This document shows, one piece after another, positions 18,573-27,316 of a stretch of 64,000 nt of DNA (the stretch's first letter is position 1; every line of letters begins with the position of its first letter). Origin of the DNA: Pseudomonas triclosanedens (lineage in GTDB: Bacteria; Pseudomonadota; Gammaproteobacteria; Pseudomonadales; Pseudomonadaceae); the NCBI RefSeq assembly GCF_026686735.1, contig NZ_CP113432.1:2108001-2172000 (forward strand). The letters run 5' to 3'. Made by a program: the position numbers and the translations under genes. The notes under the pieces were generated by a model. The model ran no database searches, was not told the DNA's origin, and saw nothing but the letters and a program-made list of their open reading frames with translations.

Positions 18573-19883
18573 ATGCAGGTAAAACGCTTCTTCGCCGCCG
18601 ATATGCGTCAGGCCATGAAACTGGTCCGTGACGAGCTGGGCCCGGACGCCGCGATTATCGGCAATCGCCGGGTCGCTGGCGGCGTCGAGCTGACCGCTGC
18701 GCTGGACTACCAGGCGCCCGCGGCGGCCAGCAAGCCCAACCCGGCACTGGAGGCCGAGCTGCGCAAGACCCAGGCGCGTATCGCCGAGGCCCGTGCCGAG
18801 CTGAGCGCGCCTACCCGCATGAGCGAAGCGGTGCGCAAGGACCGTCAAATGTACGGCGTCGAAGCGCCGCGCCGCAGCGCCGCCCAGACTCTGGCCGAAG
18901 CGATGGCCGCTCCGGTCGCGCCGGTTGCCGCCGCTGTCGGCCAGCAGGCCCTGGAAGCCATGCGCTTCGAGCTCAATGGCCTGCGCGAGCTGATCGAAGT
19001 GCAACTGGGCTCCATCGCCTGGAACCAACTGCAGAACCAGCGCCCGAAACAGGCCAACCTGTGGCGCCGCCTGCAGCGCATGGGGCTGCCGGCAGACCTG
19101 AGCCGCAACCTGCTGGAGCGCGTTTCTTCCATCGCCGATCCGAAGCAGGCCTGGCGCATGCTGCTGGCTCACCTGGCGCGTTCGATCCAGACCCCGGATG
19201 CGGACTTGCTGGAGCAGGGCGGTGTGATCGCGCTGGTCGGCCCGGCCGGCATGGGCAAGACCACCACCCTGGCCAAGCTGGCCGCCCGCTATGTGCTGAA
19301 ATACGGGGCGCAGAGCCTGGCGCTGGTATCGATGGACAGCTTCCGCCTGGGCGCCCAGGAGCAGATCAAGACCCTCGGCCGCATCCTCAACGTGCCGGTC
19401 ACCCTGGTCGATCCGGGCCAGTCGCTGATCCAAGCGATGGCTCCGCTGGCTCGCAAACGCCTGGTGCTGATCGATACTGCCGGCCTGCCTGCCAACGATC
19501 CGGCGCTGCGCATGCAACTGGAGGCCCTGGCGGCGCAGAGCCTGAATGTGAAGAACTATCTGGTGCTGGCGGCGACCAGCCAGAGCCAGGTGCTCAAGTC
19601 CGCCTGGCAGAACTATCGCCTGTGCGGTCTGGCCGGGTGCATCCTGACCAAACTGGACGAAGCCGGCAGTCTCGGCGAGGCGCTCGCGCTGGCTATAGGC
19701 CAGCGTCTCCCGGTAGCCTATCTGGCGGACGGCCCGCGAATTCCGGATGATCTGCAGGTGGCGCGCAGCCACCAACTGGTCAGCCGCGCCGTGAGCCTGC
19801 AGGCGCCGGACGAGCCGAGCGAGGACGCAATGGCCGACATGTTCGCCGGCCTTTACCAGCAGCCGGTGCGTCGCGCCGGCTGA
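18573..19883 (+). CDS. flhF: FlhF, SRP-type GTPase for polar flagellum placement
   Basis: A 436-residue GTPase that marks the cell pole as the flagellar site. The N-terminal basic B domain starts M-Q-V-K-R-F-F-A-A-D-M; an Ala-rich linker follows; the NG domain has a P-loop G-P-A-G-M-G-K-T-T-T near residue 224, D-S-F-R-L-G-A-Q-E-Q, and the G4 segment T-K-L-D-E-A-G. ATG 18573 was preferred to the upstream start at 18558 because the conserved N-terminus starts there. FlhF works together with FleN, encoded next. Confidence 0.95.
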   Translation: MQVKRFFAADMRQAMKLVRDELGPDAAIIGNRRVAGGVELTAALDYQAPAAASKPNPALEAELRKTQARIAEARAELSAPTRMSEAVRKDRQMYGVEAPRRSAAQTLAEAMAAPVAPVAAAVGQQALEAMRFELNGLRELIEVQLGSIAWNQLQNQRPKQANLWRRLQRMGLPADLSRNLLERVSSIADPKQAWRMLLAHLARSIQTPDADLLEQGGVIALVGPAGMGKTTTLAKLAARYVLKYGAQSLALVSMDSFRLGAQEQIKTLGRILNVPVTLVDPGQSLIQAMAPLARKRLVLIDTAGLPANDPALRMQLEALAAQSLNVKNYLVLAATSQSQVLKSAWQNYRLCGLAGCILTKLDEAGSLGEALALAIGQRLPVAYLADGPRIPDDLQVARSHQLVSRAVSLQAPDEPSEDAMADMFAGLYQQPVRRAG

Positions 19884-19916
19884 ACGAATTGAAAGCCCCG
19901 TTGTGGGGTGGCGGGT

Positions 19917-20005
19917 GGCCGGCAGGGCCGCCCGAGCAATGCGGATGCTCTGGGAGACGATCCGCGAGCGCTGGAAGCGGTAGAGCACCGCGGCCGGCAG
20001 GGCCG
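19917..20005. repeat. Two 14-bp direct repeats in the flhF-fleN gap
   Basis: GGCCGGCAGGGCCG occurs at 19917-19930 and again at 19992-20005, exactly 75 bp apart. The 168-bp gap also holds a CCCC/GGGG stem-loop near 19895-19909 and a second GGCTGAACGA copy near 20025 matching the sequence around the flhF stop. No convincing gene was seen; this looks like a duplicated fragment. Confidence 0.5.
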
Positions 20006-20051
20006 AAGCGCCAGGGGGCGCATCGGCTGAACGACGAGACAAGGTATTGAT

Positions 20052-20882
20052 ATGGGCATGCATCCCGTTCAGGTAATCGCAGTCACCGGTGGCAAGGGTG
20101 GCGTCGGCAAGACCAATGTGTCGGTGAATCTTTCGCTGGCGCTGGCCGACCTCGGCCGCCGAGTCATGCTGCTGGATGCCGACCTGGGTCTGGCCAACGT
20201 CGATGTGCTGCTGGGCCTTACGCCCAAGCGTACGCTGGCCGACGTGATCGAAGGCGAGTGCGATCTGCGCGACGTGATCCTCCAGGGGCCCGGCGGTATC
20301 CGCATCGTCCCGGCGGCATCGGGGACGCAGAGCATGGTGCACCTGACGCCCATGCAGCACGCCGGCCTGATCCAGGCGTTCAGCGACATCAGCGAAAACA
20401 TCGACGTACTGGTGGTGGACACCGCGGCGGGCATCGGTGACTCGGTGGTGAGCTTCGTGCGCGCGGCGCAGGAAGTACTGCTGGTCGTCTGCGACGAACC
20501 CACCTCCATCACCGACGCCTACGCTTTGATCAAGCTGCTCAACCGCGACTATGGCATGACCCGTTTCCGCGTGCTGGCGAACATGGCTCACAGTCCCCAG
20601 GAGGGTCGCAACCTGTTCGCCAAGCTGACCAAGGTGACCGACCGCTTCCTCGATGTGGCGCTGCAGTACGTTGGCGCCATTCCCTACGACGAATCGGTGC
20701 GCAAGGCAGTGCAGAAACAGCGTTCGGTGTATGAGGCGTTCCCGCGCAGCAAGGCCTCGCTGGCTTTCCGCGCGGTGGCGCAGAAGGTCGATAGCTGGCC
20801 GCTGCCAGCCAACCCCCGAGGGCACCTGGAGTTCTTCGTCGAACGCCTGGTGCAGCATCCGACCACGGGTTCGGCCGTATGA
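20052..20882 (+). CDS. fleN: FleN (FlhG), MinD-like ATPase controlling flagellar number
   Basis: A 276-residue MinD/ParA-family ATPase. It has the deviant Walker A K-G-G-V-G-K-T near residue 15, D-A-D-L-G-L-A-N-V-D near 44, and a C-terminal amphipathic tail. In P. aeruginosa FleN binds FleQ and lowers its ATPase and activator function, keeping one flagellum per pole. It is preceded by 168 bp of repeat-bearing spacer after flhF, and its stop overlaps the fliA start by 4 bp. Confidence 0.96.
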   Translation: MGMHPVQVIAVTGGKGGVGKTNVSVNLSLALADLGRRVMLLDADLGLANVDVLLGLTPKRTLADVIEGECDLRDVILQGPGGIRIVPAASGTQSMVHLTPMQHAGLIQAFSDISENIDVLVVDTAAGIGDSVVSFVRAAQEVLLVVCDEPTSITDAYALIKLLNRDYGMTRFRVLANMAHSPQEGRNLFAKLTKVTDRFLDVALQYVGAIPYDESVRKAVQKQRSVYEAFPRSKASLAFRAVAQKVDSWPLPANPRGHLEFFVERLVQHPTTGSAV

Positions 20883-21628
20883 TGACGGCCTCCGGAGCGC
20901 GTATGTACAGCAAGGCGCAGGCGCAGAACTCCCAGGACCAGCTGATCCAGCGGTACGCACCGCTGGTCAAGCGGATCGCCTACCACCTGCTCGGCCGCCT
21001 GCCGGCCAGTGTGCAGGTTGAGGACCTGATGCAGGCCGGCATGATCGGCCTGCTGGAAGCATCCAAGAAGTACGACGCCGGCAAGGGCGCGAGCTTCGAA
21101 ACCTACGCCGGCATACGCATCCGCGGGGCCATGCTTGACGAAGTGCGCAAGGGCGACTGGGCACCGCGGTCGGTGCACCGCAATACCCGCATGGTCAGCG
21201 ACGCGATCCGCACGGTGGAAGCCAGAACCGGACGCGACGCTAAAGATCAGGAGGTTGCTGCCGAACTCAATATGAGTCTCGAAGATTATTACGGCATCCT
21301 CAGCGACACCCAGGGCAGCCGCCTGTACAGCTTCGATGATCTGTTGCAGGACGGCGAGCACGGCGCGGGTCTGAGCGAAGACGCTTCGCACCATGACAAC
21401 GAGCCTTCCCACGGCCTGGAAGACGAACGCTTCCAGGCGGCGCTCGCCGATGCCATCACCAAGCTGCCCGAACGCGAGCGGCTGGTGCTGGCCCTGTATT
21501 ACGACGAGGAACTGAACCTCAAGGAGATCGGCGAAGTGCTTGGTGTCAGCGAGTCCCGGGTCAGTCAGTTGCACAGTCAGTGCGCCGCGCGCCTGCGGGC
21601 ACGTCTGGCGGAGTGGCGCGCGCACTGA
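20879..21628 (+). CDS. fliA: FliA, sigma-28 flagellar sigma factor
   Basis: A 249-residue sigma factor without region 1.1. Region 2 with L-V-K-R-I-A-Y-H-L and E-D-L-M-Q-A-G-M-I-G-L, region 3, and region 4 with a helix-turn-helix L-K-E-I-G-E-V-L-G-V-S-E-S-R-V-S-Q-L-H are clear. FliA transcribes late flagellar and chemotaxis genes and is held by FlgM. Two adjacent ATG codons (20879 and 20882) are possible starts; the first overlaps the fleN stop as ATGA. Two sigma-28-type promoters elsewhere in this window are likely targets. Confidence 0.96.
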   Translation: MMTASGARMYSKAQAQNSQDQLIQRYAPLVKRIAYHLLGRLPASVQVEDLMQAGMIGLLEASKKYDAGKGASFETYAGIRIRGAMLDEVRKGDWAPRSVHRNTRMVSDAIRTVEARTGRDAKDQEVAAELNMSLEDYYGILSDTQGSRLYSFDDLLQDGEHGAGLSEDASHHDNEPSHGLEDERFQAALADAITKLPERERLVLALYYDEELNLKEIGEVLGVSESRVSQLHSQCAARLRARLAEWRAH

Positions 21629-21691
21629 GCTTCGGGTAGTTTCCCGTCGGCCTTTTCCGAAAGGAAATTCGCAGGGTCTCAGATTTCTTCT

Positions 21692-21716
21692 GGGTGACGT
21701 CCCTTTGACGTCGCCC
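21692..21716. terminator. Stem-loop between fliA and cheY
   Basis: GGGTGACGTC pairs with GACGTCGCCC (one mismatch) around a 5-base loop. It lies 64 bp after the fliA stop. There is no U-run, so it may be a weak terminator or an RNA structure rather than a classical terminator. Confidence 0.4.
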
Positions 21717-21805
21717 TCTATGGATGAGCGCACGGCGCTCGATGAATTGACGGCACGCCCGCCAGGGCGCGTCTGGTATCGATGGAGGTCGGTTTGGACA
21801 AGAAT

Positions 21806-22180
21806 ATGAAAATTCTCATCGTGGACGACTTCTCCACGATGAGGCGCATCATCAAGAACCTCCTGCGGGATCTGGGGTTCACCAACACCGCAGAAGCCGA
21901 CGACGGCACTACTGCGCTGCCGATGCTGCACAGCGGTAACTTCGACTTCCTCGTCACCGACTGGAACATGCCCGGGATGACCGGCATCGACCTGCTCCGT
22001 GCGGTCCGCGCCGACGAGCGCCTGAAGCACCTGCCGGTGCTGATGGTCACCGCCGAAGCCAAGCGCGACCAGATCATCGAAGCGGCCCAGGCCGGGGTCA
22101 ACGGCTATGTGGTCAAGCCTTTCACCGCCCAGGTGCTGAAGGAAAAGATCGAGAAGATTTTCGAGCGGGTCGGCAGCTAG
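21806..22180 (+). CDS. cheY: CheY, chemotaxis response regulator
   Basis: A 124-residue single receiver domain: acidic pocket D7/D8, phospho-acceptor D52, T82 and K104. Phosphorylated by CheA, it binds FliM and switches motor rotation. The ATG at 21806 gives the conserved M-K-I-L-I-V-D-D start. A GGAGG at 21784-21788 is 5 bp before an in-frame TTG at 21794, so a four-residue longer form is also possible. It heads the che cluster. Confidence 0.95.
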   Translation: MKILIVDDFSTMRRIIKNLLRDLGFTNTAEADDGTTALPMLHSGNFDFLVTDWNMPGMTGIDLLRAVRADERLKHLPVLMVTAEAKRDQIIEAAQAGVNGYVVKPFTAQVLKEKIEKIFERVGS

Positions 22181-22205
22181 TCGACTCGAAAGCCGAGAGG
22201 GCGTC

Positions 22206-22991
22206 ATGGATCTCGTCAACGAATCCGAGGGTGACTTCGAGTCGACCCTGAAAAAACACGCGCGCGAATTGGTCGATTGCCTCGAACGCGGCGAAGTACA
22301 GACCGCCGTGCAACTGATCTCCGAGCTCAACCAGGCGCGTGATCGCGGGCTTTATCAAGAAGTCGGCAAGCTCACCCGCGAGTTGCACAACGCCATCGTC
22401 AACTTCCAGATCGATCCCAGTTCCCGGCATGCCGAGGAAATGTCGCAGATCGCCGACGCTACCGATCGCCTGTCCTACGTGGTGCAGATGACCGAGAAAG
22501 CGGCCAACCGCACGATGGACCTGGTGGAAGAGTGCTCCCCGGTGGTTTCGCACATCGAGAGCGAAGCCAAGACGCTGCAGGAGGACTGGTCGCGCTTCAT
22601 GCGCCGCGAGCTGGGCCCGGATGCCTTCCGCGAGCTGGCCAGGCGCGTCGAGCAGTTCCTCTACATCAGCGCCCAGGATAGCCGGAAGATTTCCGCGCAC
22701 CTGAACGACATCCTGCTGGCGCAGGATTTCCAGGACCTCACCGGGCAGGTGATCAAGCGCGTCACCAAGCTGGTCACCGAGGTGGAGACCAACCTGGTCA
22801 AGCTGGTCTGGATGGCCGGCCAGGTGGATCGCTATGCGGGTATCGAGCATGACTACAAGGGCATGAGCGATGCCGTCGAAAAAGAAAGATCTTCCAAGGG
22901 TGAAGGTCCGCAGATTGCTGCCGATACAAGAAAGGACGTCGTATCCGGTCAGGACGATGTCGACGACCTGTTGTCCAGCCTTGGTTTTTGA
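22206..22991 (+). CDS. cheZ: CheZ, CheY-P phosphatase
   Basis: A 261-residue helical protein. The long hairpin with the catalytic Gln in the L-A-Q-D-F-Q-D-L-T-G-Q-V segment near residues 172-183 and the C-terminal CheY-binding peptide (D-D-V-D-D-L-L-S-S-L-G-F at the end) are both present. CheZ removes phosphate from CheY-P. It is between cheY and cheA as usual in gammaproteobacteria with a polar flagellum. Confidence 0.95.
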   Translation: MDLVNESEGDFESTLKKHARELVDCLERGEVQTAVQLISELNQARDRGLYQEVGKLTRELHNAIVNFQIDPSSRHAEEMSQIADATDRLSYVVQMTEKAANRTMDLVEECSPVVSHIESEAKTLQEDWSRFMRRELGPDAFRELARRVEQFLYISAQDSRKISAHLNDILLAQDFQDLTGQVIKRVTKLVTEVETNLVKLVWMAGQVDRYAGIEHDYKGMSDAVEKERSSKGEGPQIAADTRKDVVSGQDDVDDLLSSLGF

Positions 22992-23022
22992 GCGTCGCTT
23001 GACGCTGTAGAGGGAGCACCGA

Positions 23023-25260
23023 ATGAGCTTCGACGCCGATGACGAGATCCTCCAGGACTTCCTGGTGGAGGCCGGCGAGATTCTCGAGCAACTGTCCGAG
23101 CAACTGGTCGAGCTTGAAAGCCGACCCGATGACATGGACCTGCTCAACGCTATTTTCCGTGGGTTCCATACCGTCAAGGGTGGGGCGGGCTTCCTCCAGC
23201 TCAATGCGCTGGTGGAGTGCTGCCACATCGCGGAAAACGTGTTCGACATCCTGCGCAAGGGTGAGCGCCGGGTCGACGCCGAGCTGATGGACGTGGTCCT
23301 GCAGGCGCTGGATACCGTCAACGTGATGTTCCAGCAGGTGCGTGACCAGGAAGATCCGACTCCCGCATCCCGGGAGCTGCTGGCCGCGCTGTCGCGCCTG
23401 GCCGAGCCGGGTGGCGACGAGCCGGCGGCGGCCGAGGCGCCCGCTGCGCCTGCCGCCGAGCCGGTGCAGGAGGCTGCTGCCACCTACGGCGACATCACCG
23501 ATGCCGAGTTCGAGCAACTGATGGATGCCCTCGAGCCGGCACCTGCCGCGCCTGCCGCCGCGCCTGCTGCCGAAGGCGGCGCCGGCGACGAGATCACCGA
23601 CGACGAGTTCGAAGCGCTGCTCGACCAGTTGCACGGCAAGGGGCAGTTCGGCGGTGCGAGTGAGCCCGTCAGCGCTGCGCCGGCTCCTGCCGAGGAAGCG
23701 CCGGCTGCCGCCAGCGGCGACAATATCACCGACGACGAATTCGAAGCGCTGCTCGACCAGTTGCACGGCAAGGGCCAGTTCACCGGCGCGAAGGAAGAGT
23801 CCGTCGCTGCCGAGCCCGCCGCGTCTGCCGGGAAAACCGAGGCCGTGCCGGCCGCCGGTGGCGACGACAACATCACCGATGATGAATTCGAAGCGCTGCT
23901 CGATGAGCTGCATGGCAAGGGTCAGTTCACCGGGGCGAAGGAGGAACCCGTTACAGCCGCCAAGCCGGCCGTGAGCCCTGCGCCGCAGAGCAAGCCCGCC
24001 GCCGTGCCGGCACCGGCACCGGCGAAAGCCGCCAAGCCAGCCGAAGCGCCGCGCGCCGCTGCTGCCTCCGCTGCCGAGAAGCCGGCAAGCGAGGCGGAAA
24101 CCACCGTGCGTGTGGACACCGCGCGTCTCGACGAGATCATGAACATGGTCGGCGAGCTTGTGCTGGTGCGTAACCGCCTGGTGCGCCTGGGCCTGAACAG
24201 CGGCGATGAAGCGATGGCCAAGGCTGTCTCCAATCTCGACGTGGTCACCGCCGACCTGCAGTCTTCGGTCATGAAGACGCGCATGCAGCCGATCAAGAAG
24301 GTCTTCGGCCGCTTCCCGCGGCAGGTCCGCGACCTAGCCCGCAACCTCAAGAAAGAGATCAACCTGGAGCTGATCGGCGAAGAGACCGACCTCGACAAGA
24401 ACCTCGTCGAGGCGCTCGCCGACCCGCTGGTGCACCTGGTGCGCAACGCGGTCGACCACGGCATCGAAGGCCCGGACGAGCGCGAGGCTGCGGGCAAGGC
24501 GCGTTCCGGCCGCGTGGTGCTGTCTGCCGAGCAGGAAGGCGACCACATCCTGCTGTCGATCTCCGACGACGGCAAGGGCATGGACCCGGACGTGCTGCGC
24601 GCCAAGGCCGTGGAGAAGGGGCTGCTGGACAAGGACGCCGCCGACCGTCTCTCCGAGTCCGATTGCTACAACCTGATCTTCGCCCCGGGCTTCTCGACCA
24701 AGACCGAGATTTCCGACGTCTCTGGCCGCGGGGTTGGCATGGACGTGGTGAAGACCAAGATTTCCCAGCTCAACGGCATCATCAACATCTACTCGACCAA
24801 GGGCCAGGGCTCGAAGATCGTCATCAAGGTCCCGTTGACCCTGGCGATCATGCCGACGCTGATGGTGATGCTGGGCAACCAGGCGTTCGCCTTCCCGCTG
24901 GTCAACGTCAACGAGATCTTCCATCTCGACCTGTCCAACACCAACGTGGTGGACGGCCAGGAAGTGGTGATCGTCCGCGACAAGGCCCTGCCGCTGTTCT
25001 ACCTCAAGCGCTGGCTGGTGCCGGGCGCCGAGTGCGACGAGTCCAGCGAAGGCCACGTGGTGATTCTCTCCGTCGGCACCCAGCGCATCGGCTTCGTGGT
25101 CGATCAGTTGGTGGGCCAGGAGGAGGTGGTGATCAAGCCGCTCGGCAAGATGCTGCAAGGCACGCCGGGCATGGCCGGGGCGACCATCACCGGGGACGGG
25201 CGCATCGCGTTGATCCTCGACGTGCCGAGCATGCTCAAGCGTTACGCGCGGCGTATCTGA
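23023..25260 (+). CDS. cheA: CheA, chemotaxis histidine kinase
   Basis: A 745-residue kinase. The P1 Hpt domain carries His49 in F-H-T-V-K-G-G; P3 dimerisation starts near 365 (V-D-T-A-R-L-D-E-I-M-N-M-V-G-E-L); P4 ATPase has H-L-V-R-N-A-V-D-H-G and G-R-G-V-G-M-D-V; P5 is the CheW-like C-terminus. Between P1 and P3 lie four copies of an acidic motif of the form I-T-D-x-E-F-E-x-L-x-D near residues 157, 190, 235 and 284, the last three extended with L-H-G-K-G-Q-F and separated by Ala/Pro-rich linkers. AGGGAG precedes ATG 23023. Confidence 0.96.
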   Translation: MSFDADDEILQDFLVEAGEILEQLSEQLVELESRPDDMDLLNAIFRGFHTVKGGAGFLQLNALVECCHIAENVFDILRKGERRVDAELMDVVLQALDTVNVMFQQVRDQEDPTPASRELLAALSRLAEPGGDEPAAAEAPAAPAAEPVQEAAATYGDITDAEFEQLMDALEPAPAAPAAAPAAEGGAGDEITDDEFEALLDQLHGKGQFGGASEPVSAAPAPAEEAPAAASGDNITDDEFEALLDQLHGKGQFTGAKEESVAAEPAASAGKTEAVPAAGGDDNITDDEFEALLDELHGKGQFTGAKEEPVTAAKPAVSPAPQSKPAAVPAPAPAKAAKPAEAPRAAAASAAEKPASEAETTVRVDTARLDEIMNMVGELVLVRNRLVRLGLNSGDEAMAKAVSNLDVVTADLQSSVMKTRMQPIKKVFGRFPRQVRDLARNLKKEINLELIGEETDLDKNLVEALADPLVHLVRNAVDHGIEGPDEREAAGKARSGRVVLSAEQEGDHILLSISDDGKGMDPDVLRAKAVEKGLLDKDAADRLSESDCYNLIFAPGFSTKTEISDVSGRGVGMDVVKTKISQLNGIINIYSTKGQGSKIVIKVPLTLAIMPTLMVMLGNQAFAFPLVNVNEIFHLDLSNTNVVDGQEVVIVRDKALPLFYLKRWLVPGAECDESSEGHVVILSVGTQRIGFVVDQLVGQEEVVIKPLGKMLQGTPGMAGATITGDGRIALILDVPSMLKRYARRI

Positions 25261-25311
25261 TTTCGCGCGCGGGGACGCCCGCGCGCGGCAAGGCTTTACT
25301 CAGGAGTGTCT

Positions 25312-26412
25312 ATGGCTGTCAAAGTCCTGGTGGTGGACGATTCGGGATTCTTCCGCCGCCGTGTCTCGGAGATTCTTTCCGCCGATCCGCAAATCCAGGT
25401 AGTCGGCACGGCCACCAATGGCCGCGAGGCGATCGACCAGGCGCTGGCGCTCAAGCCCGACGTGATCACGATGGACTATGAGATGCCGCTGATGGACGGC
25501 ATCACTGCCGTACGGACCATCATGCAGCGCTGCCCTACGCCGGTCCTGATGTTCTCTTCGCTGACCCACGAGGGCGCACGGGTGACTCTGGACGCGCTGG
25601 ATGCCGGCGCGGTGGATTACCTGCCGAAGAACTTCGAGGACATCTCGCGCAACCCGGACAAGGTTCGCCAGTTGCTGTGCGAGAAAGTCCATACCATTGC
25701 CCGCGCCAACCGTCGCTACGCTGCCTACGCCACGCCCCCTGCGGCCGGCACACCGGCCAGTGGCGCCGCGAGCGCTCCTGCGCGCCATGCGCCCATCACC
25801 AGCGCGCCGGCCGCTCCGGCGCCGGCGACCTCCGCCGCCCCAAAGCGTAAGCCCTACCGGCTGGTAGCCATCGGCACGTCGACCGGTGGGCCGGTGGCGC
25901 TGCAGCGGGTCCTGACCCAGCTGCCTGCCAACTTCCCCGCGCCGCTGGTGCTGATCCAGCATATGCCGGCGGCCTTCACCAAGGCCTTCGCCGAGCGGCT
26001 GGACAAGCTTTGCAAGATCACCGTCAAGGAAGCCGAGGATGGTGACCTGCTACGTCCGGGCGTGGCCCTGCTGGCGCCGGGTGGCAAGCAGATGATGATC
26101 GACGGGCGCGGCGCGGTGCGCATCCTGCCCGGCGACGAGCGCCTGAATTACAAGCCGTGCGTGGACGTCACCTTCGGTTCGGCATCCAAGGCTTATGGCG
26201 ACAAGGTTCTGGCGGTGGTGCTCACCGGCATGGGCGCCGACGGTCGCGAAGGCGCGCGGATGCTCAAGCAGGGTGGCAGCCAGGTGTGGGCGCAGGATGA
26301 GGCCAGTTGCGTGATCTACGGCATGCCGATGGCTATTGCCAAGGCCGGCCTGGCCGACGCGGTGTACAGCCTGGACGATATCGGCCGCCATCTGACCGAG
26401 GCATGTGGCTGA
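25312..26412 (+). CDS. cheB: CheB, protein-glutamate methylesterase
   Basis: A 366-residue two-domain enzyme. The receiver (1-125) has D9/D10 and the D-Y-E-M-P phospho-acceptor region; an Ala/Pro linker follows; the methylesterase domain has the catalytic Ser in I-G-T-S-T-G-G-P, His in Q-H-M-P and Asp in G-M-G-A-D-G. It demethylates chemoreceptors during adaptation. GGAG at 25303-25306 sets ATG 25312 as start; GTG 25306 is less likely. Its stop overlaps motC by one base. Confidence 0.95.
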   Translation: MAVKVLVVDDSGFFRRRVSEILSADPQIQVVGTATNGREAIDQALALKPDVITMDYEMPLMDGITAVRTIMQRCPTPVLMFSSLTHEGARVTLDALDAGAVDYLPKNFEDISRNPDKVRQLLCEKVHTIARANRRYAAYATPPAAGTPASGAASAPARHAPITSAPAAPAPATSAAPKRKPYRLVAIGTSTGGPVALQRVLTQLPANFPAPLVLIQHMPAAFTKAFAERLDKLCKITVKEAEDGDLLRPGVALLAPGGKQMMIDGRGAVRILPGDERLNYKPCVDVTFGSASKAYGDKVLAVVLTGMGADGREGARMLKQGGSQVWAQDEASCVIYGMPMAIAKAGLADAVYSLDDIGRHLTEACG

Positions 26413-27152
26413 TGGATGTCCTCAGCCTGGTCGGCCTGATCCTCGCGCTGGTTGCCATCATCGGTGGCAACTTCCTCGAGGGCGGGCACGTCGGCGCGCT
26501 GGCTAACGGCCCGGCGGCACTGATCGTGGTCGGCGGCACCCTGGCCGCCGCGCTGCTGCAGACACCGGTAGCGGTGCTCAAGCGCGCCCTGACCATGCTG
26601 CGCTGGATGGTTCTGCCGCCGAAGGTAGACTTGGTCGGTGGCATCAATCACGTTGTCGGCTGGAGCATGACCGCGCGCAAGGAGGGCCTGCTGGGCCTGG
26701 AATCCGTGGCTGACGCCGAGCGCGATCCCTACGCGCGCAAGGGGCTCCAGTTGCTGGTGGACGGCGCCGAGCCGGAAGCCATTCGCAGCATTCTCGAAGT
26801 CGATCTGTACAACCAGGAAAGCCGCGACCTGGCGGCGGCCAAGGTGTTCGAAGCGATGGGCGGCTACTCGCCGACCATCGGCATCATCGGTGCCGTGATG
26901 GGCCTGATCCACGTGATGGGCAACCTCGCCGATCCCGGTCAGTTGGGCAGTGGCATTGCCGTGGCCTTTGTCGCCACCATCTACGGTGTCGGCCTGGCCA
27001 ACCTGTTGCTGCTGCCGGTGGGCAACAAGCTCAAGAGCATTGTGATGCGCCAGTCCTGCTACCGGGAAATGCTGATGGAAGGCCTGTTGTCCATTGCTGA
27101 GGGCGAGAACCCGCGGTCCATCGAGCTGAAGCTGCAAGGCTTTGTCGGCTGA
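26412..27152 (+). CDS. motC: MotC, flagellar stator protein
   Basis: A 246-residue MotA-type stator subunit with four membrane helices (two near the N-terminus, two near residues 150-205) and a charged cytoplasmic loop. G-G-Y-S-P-T-I-G-I-I-G-A-V-M-G-L-I is the conserved pore helix. MotC and MotD form the second stator of pseudomonads, used for swarming on surfaces. ATG 26412 overlaps the cheB stop; the longer open frame lies inside cheB. Confidence 0.95.
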   Translation: MDVLSLVGLILALVAIIGGNFLEGGHVGALANGPAALIVVGGTLAAALLQTPVAVLKRALTMLRWMVLPPKVDLVGGINHVVGWSMTARKEGLLGLESVADAERDPYARKGLQLLVDGAEPEAIRSILEVDLYNQESRDLAAAKVFEAMGGYSPTIGIIGAVMGLIHVMGNLADPGQLGSGIAVAFVATIYGVGLANLLLLPVGNKLKSIVMRQSCYREMLMEGLLSIAEGENPRSIELKLQGFVG

Positions 27153-27316
27153 GGAGGGGCAAGTGGCCTGCTTGATCGATTCTCCGAGCCATCTCCGGTG
27201 CCTGGGGCTCCCAGGCTGCTTTGGCGCTCATTGCCAGAGCGCAACCAGGGCTCGTCGCGCCGTTGTGGCAGCAAGCCCCTGGCCGATTCCGTCGAACGAT
27301 AGCGCAGGCCACTGAC
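27153..27316. other. motC-motD spacer with two stem-loops
   Basis: This 164-bp gap between two genes of one stator has no convincing gene. It contains GCCTGGG-gct-CCCAGGC-like stem-loop sequence at 27200-27216 and GCGCTC/GAGCGC at 27224-27242. Such a gap could hold an RNA structure that sets the ratio of MotC to MotD, or a degenerate repeat. Confidence 0.4.

Noticed and set aside
18234..20960. A 908-codon open frame on the minus strand across flhA, flhF and fleN.
   Set aside because: It is antisense to three well-supported genes and has His/Gln/Arg-rich composition typical of GC-rich shadow frames.
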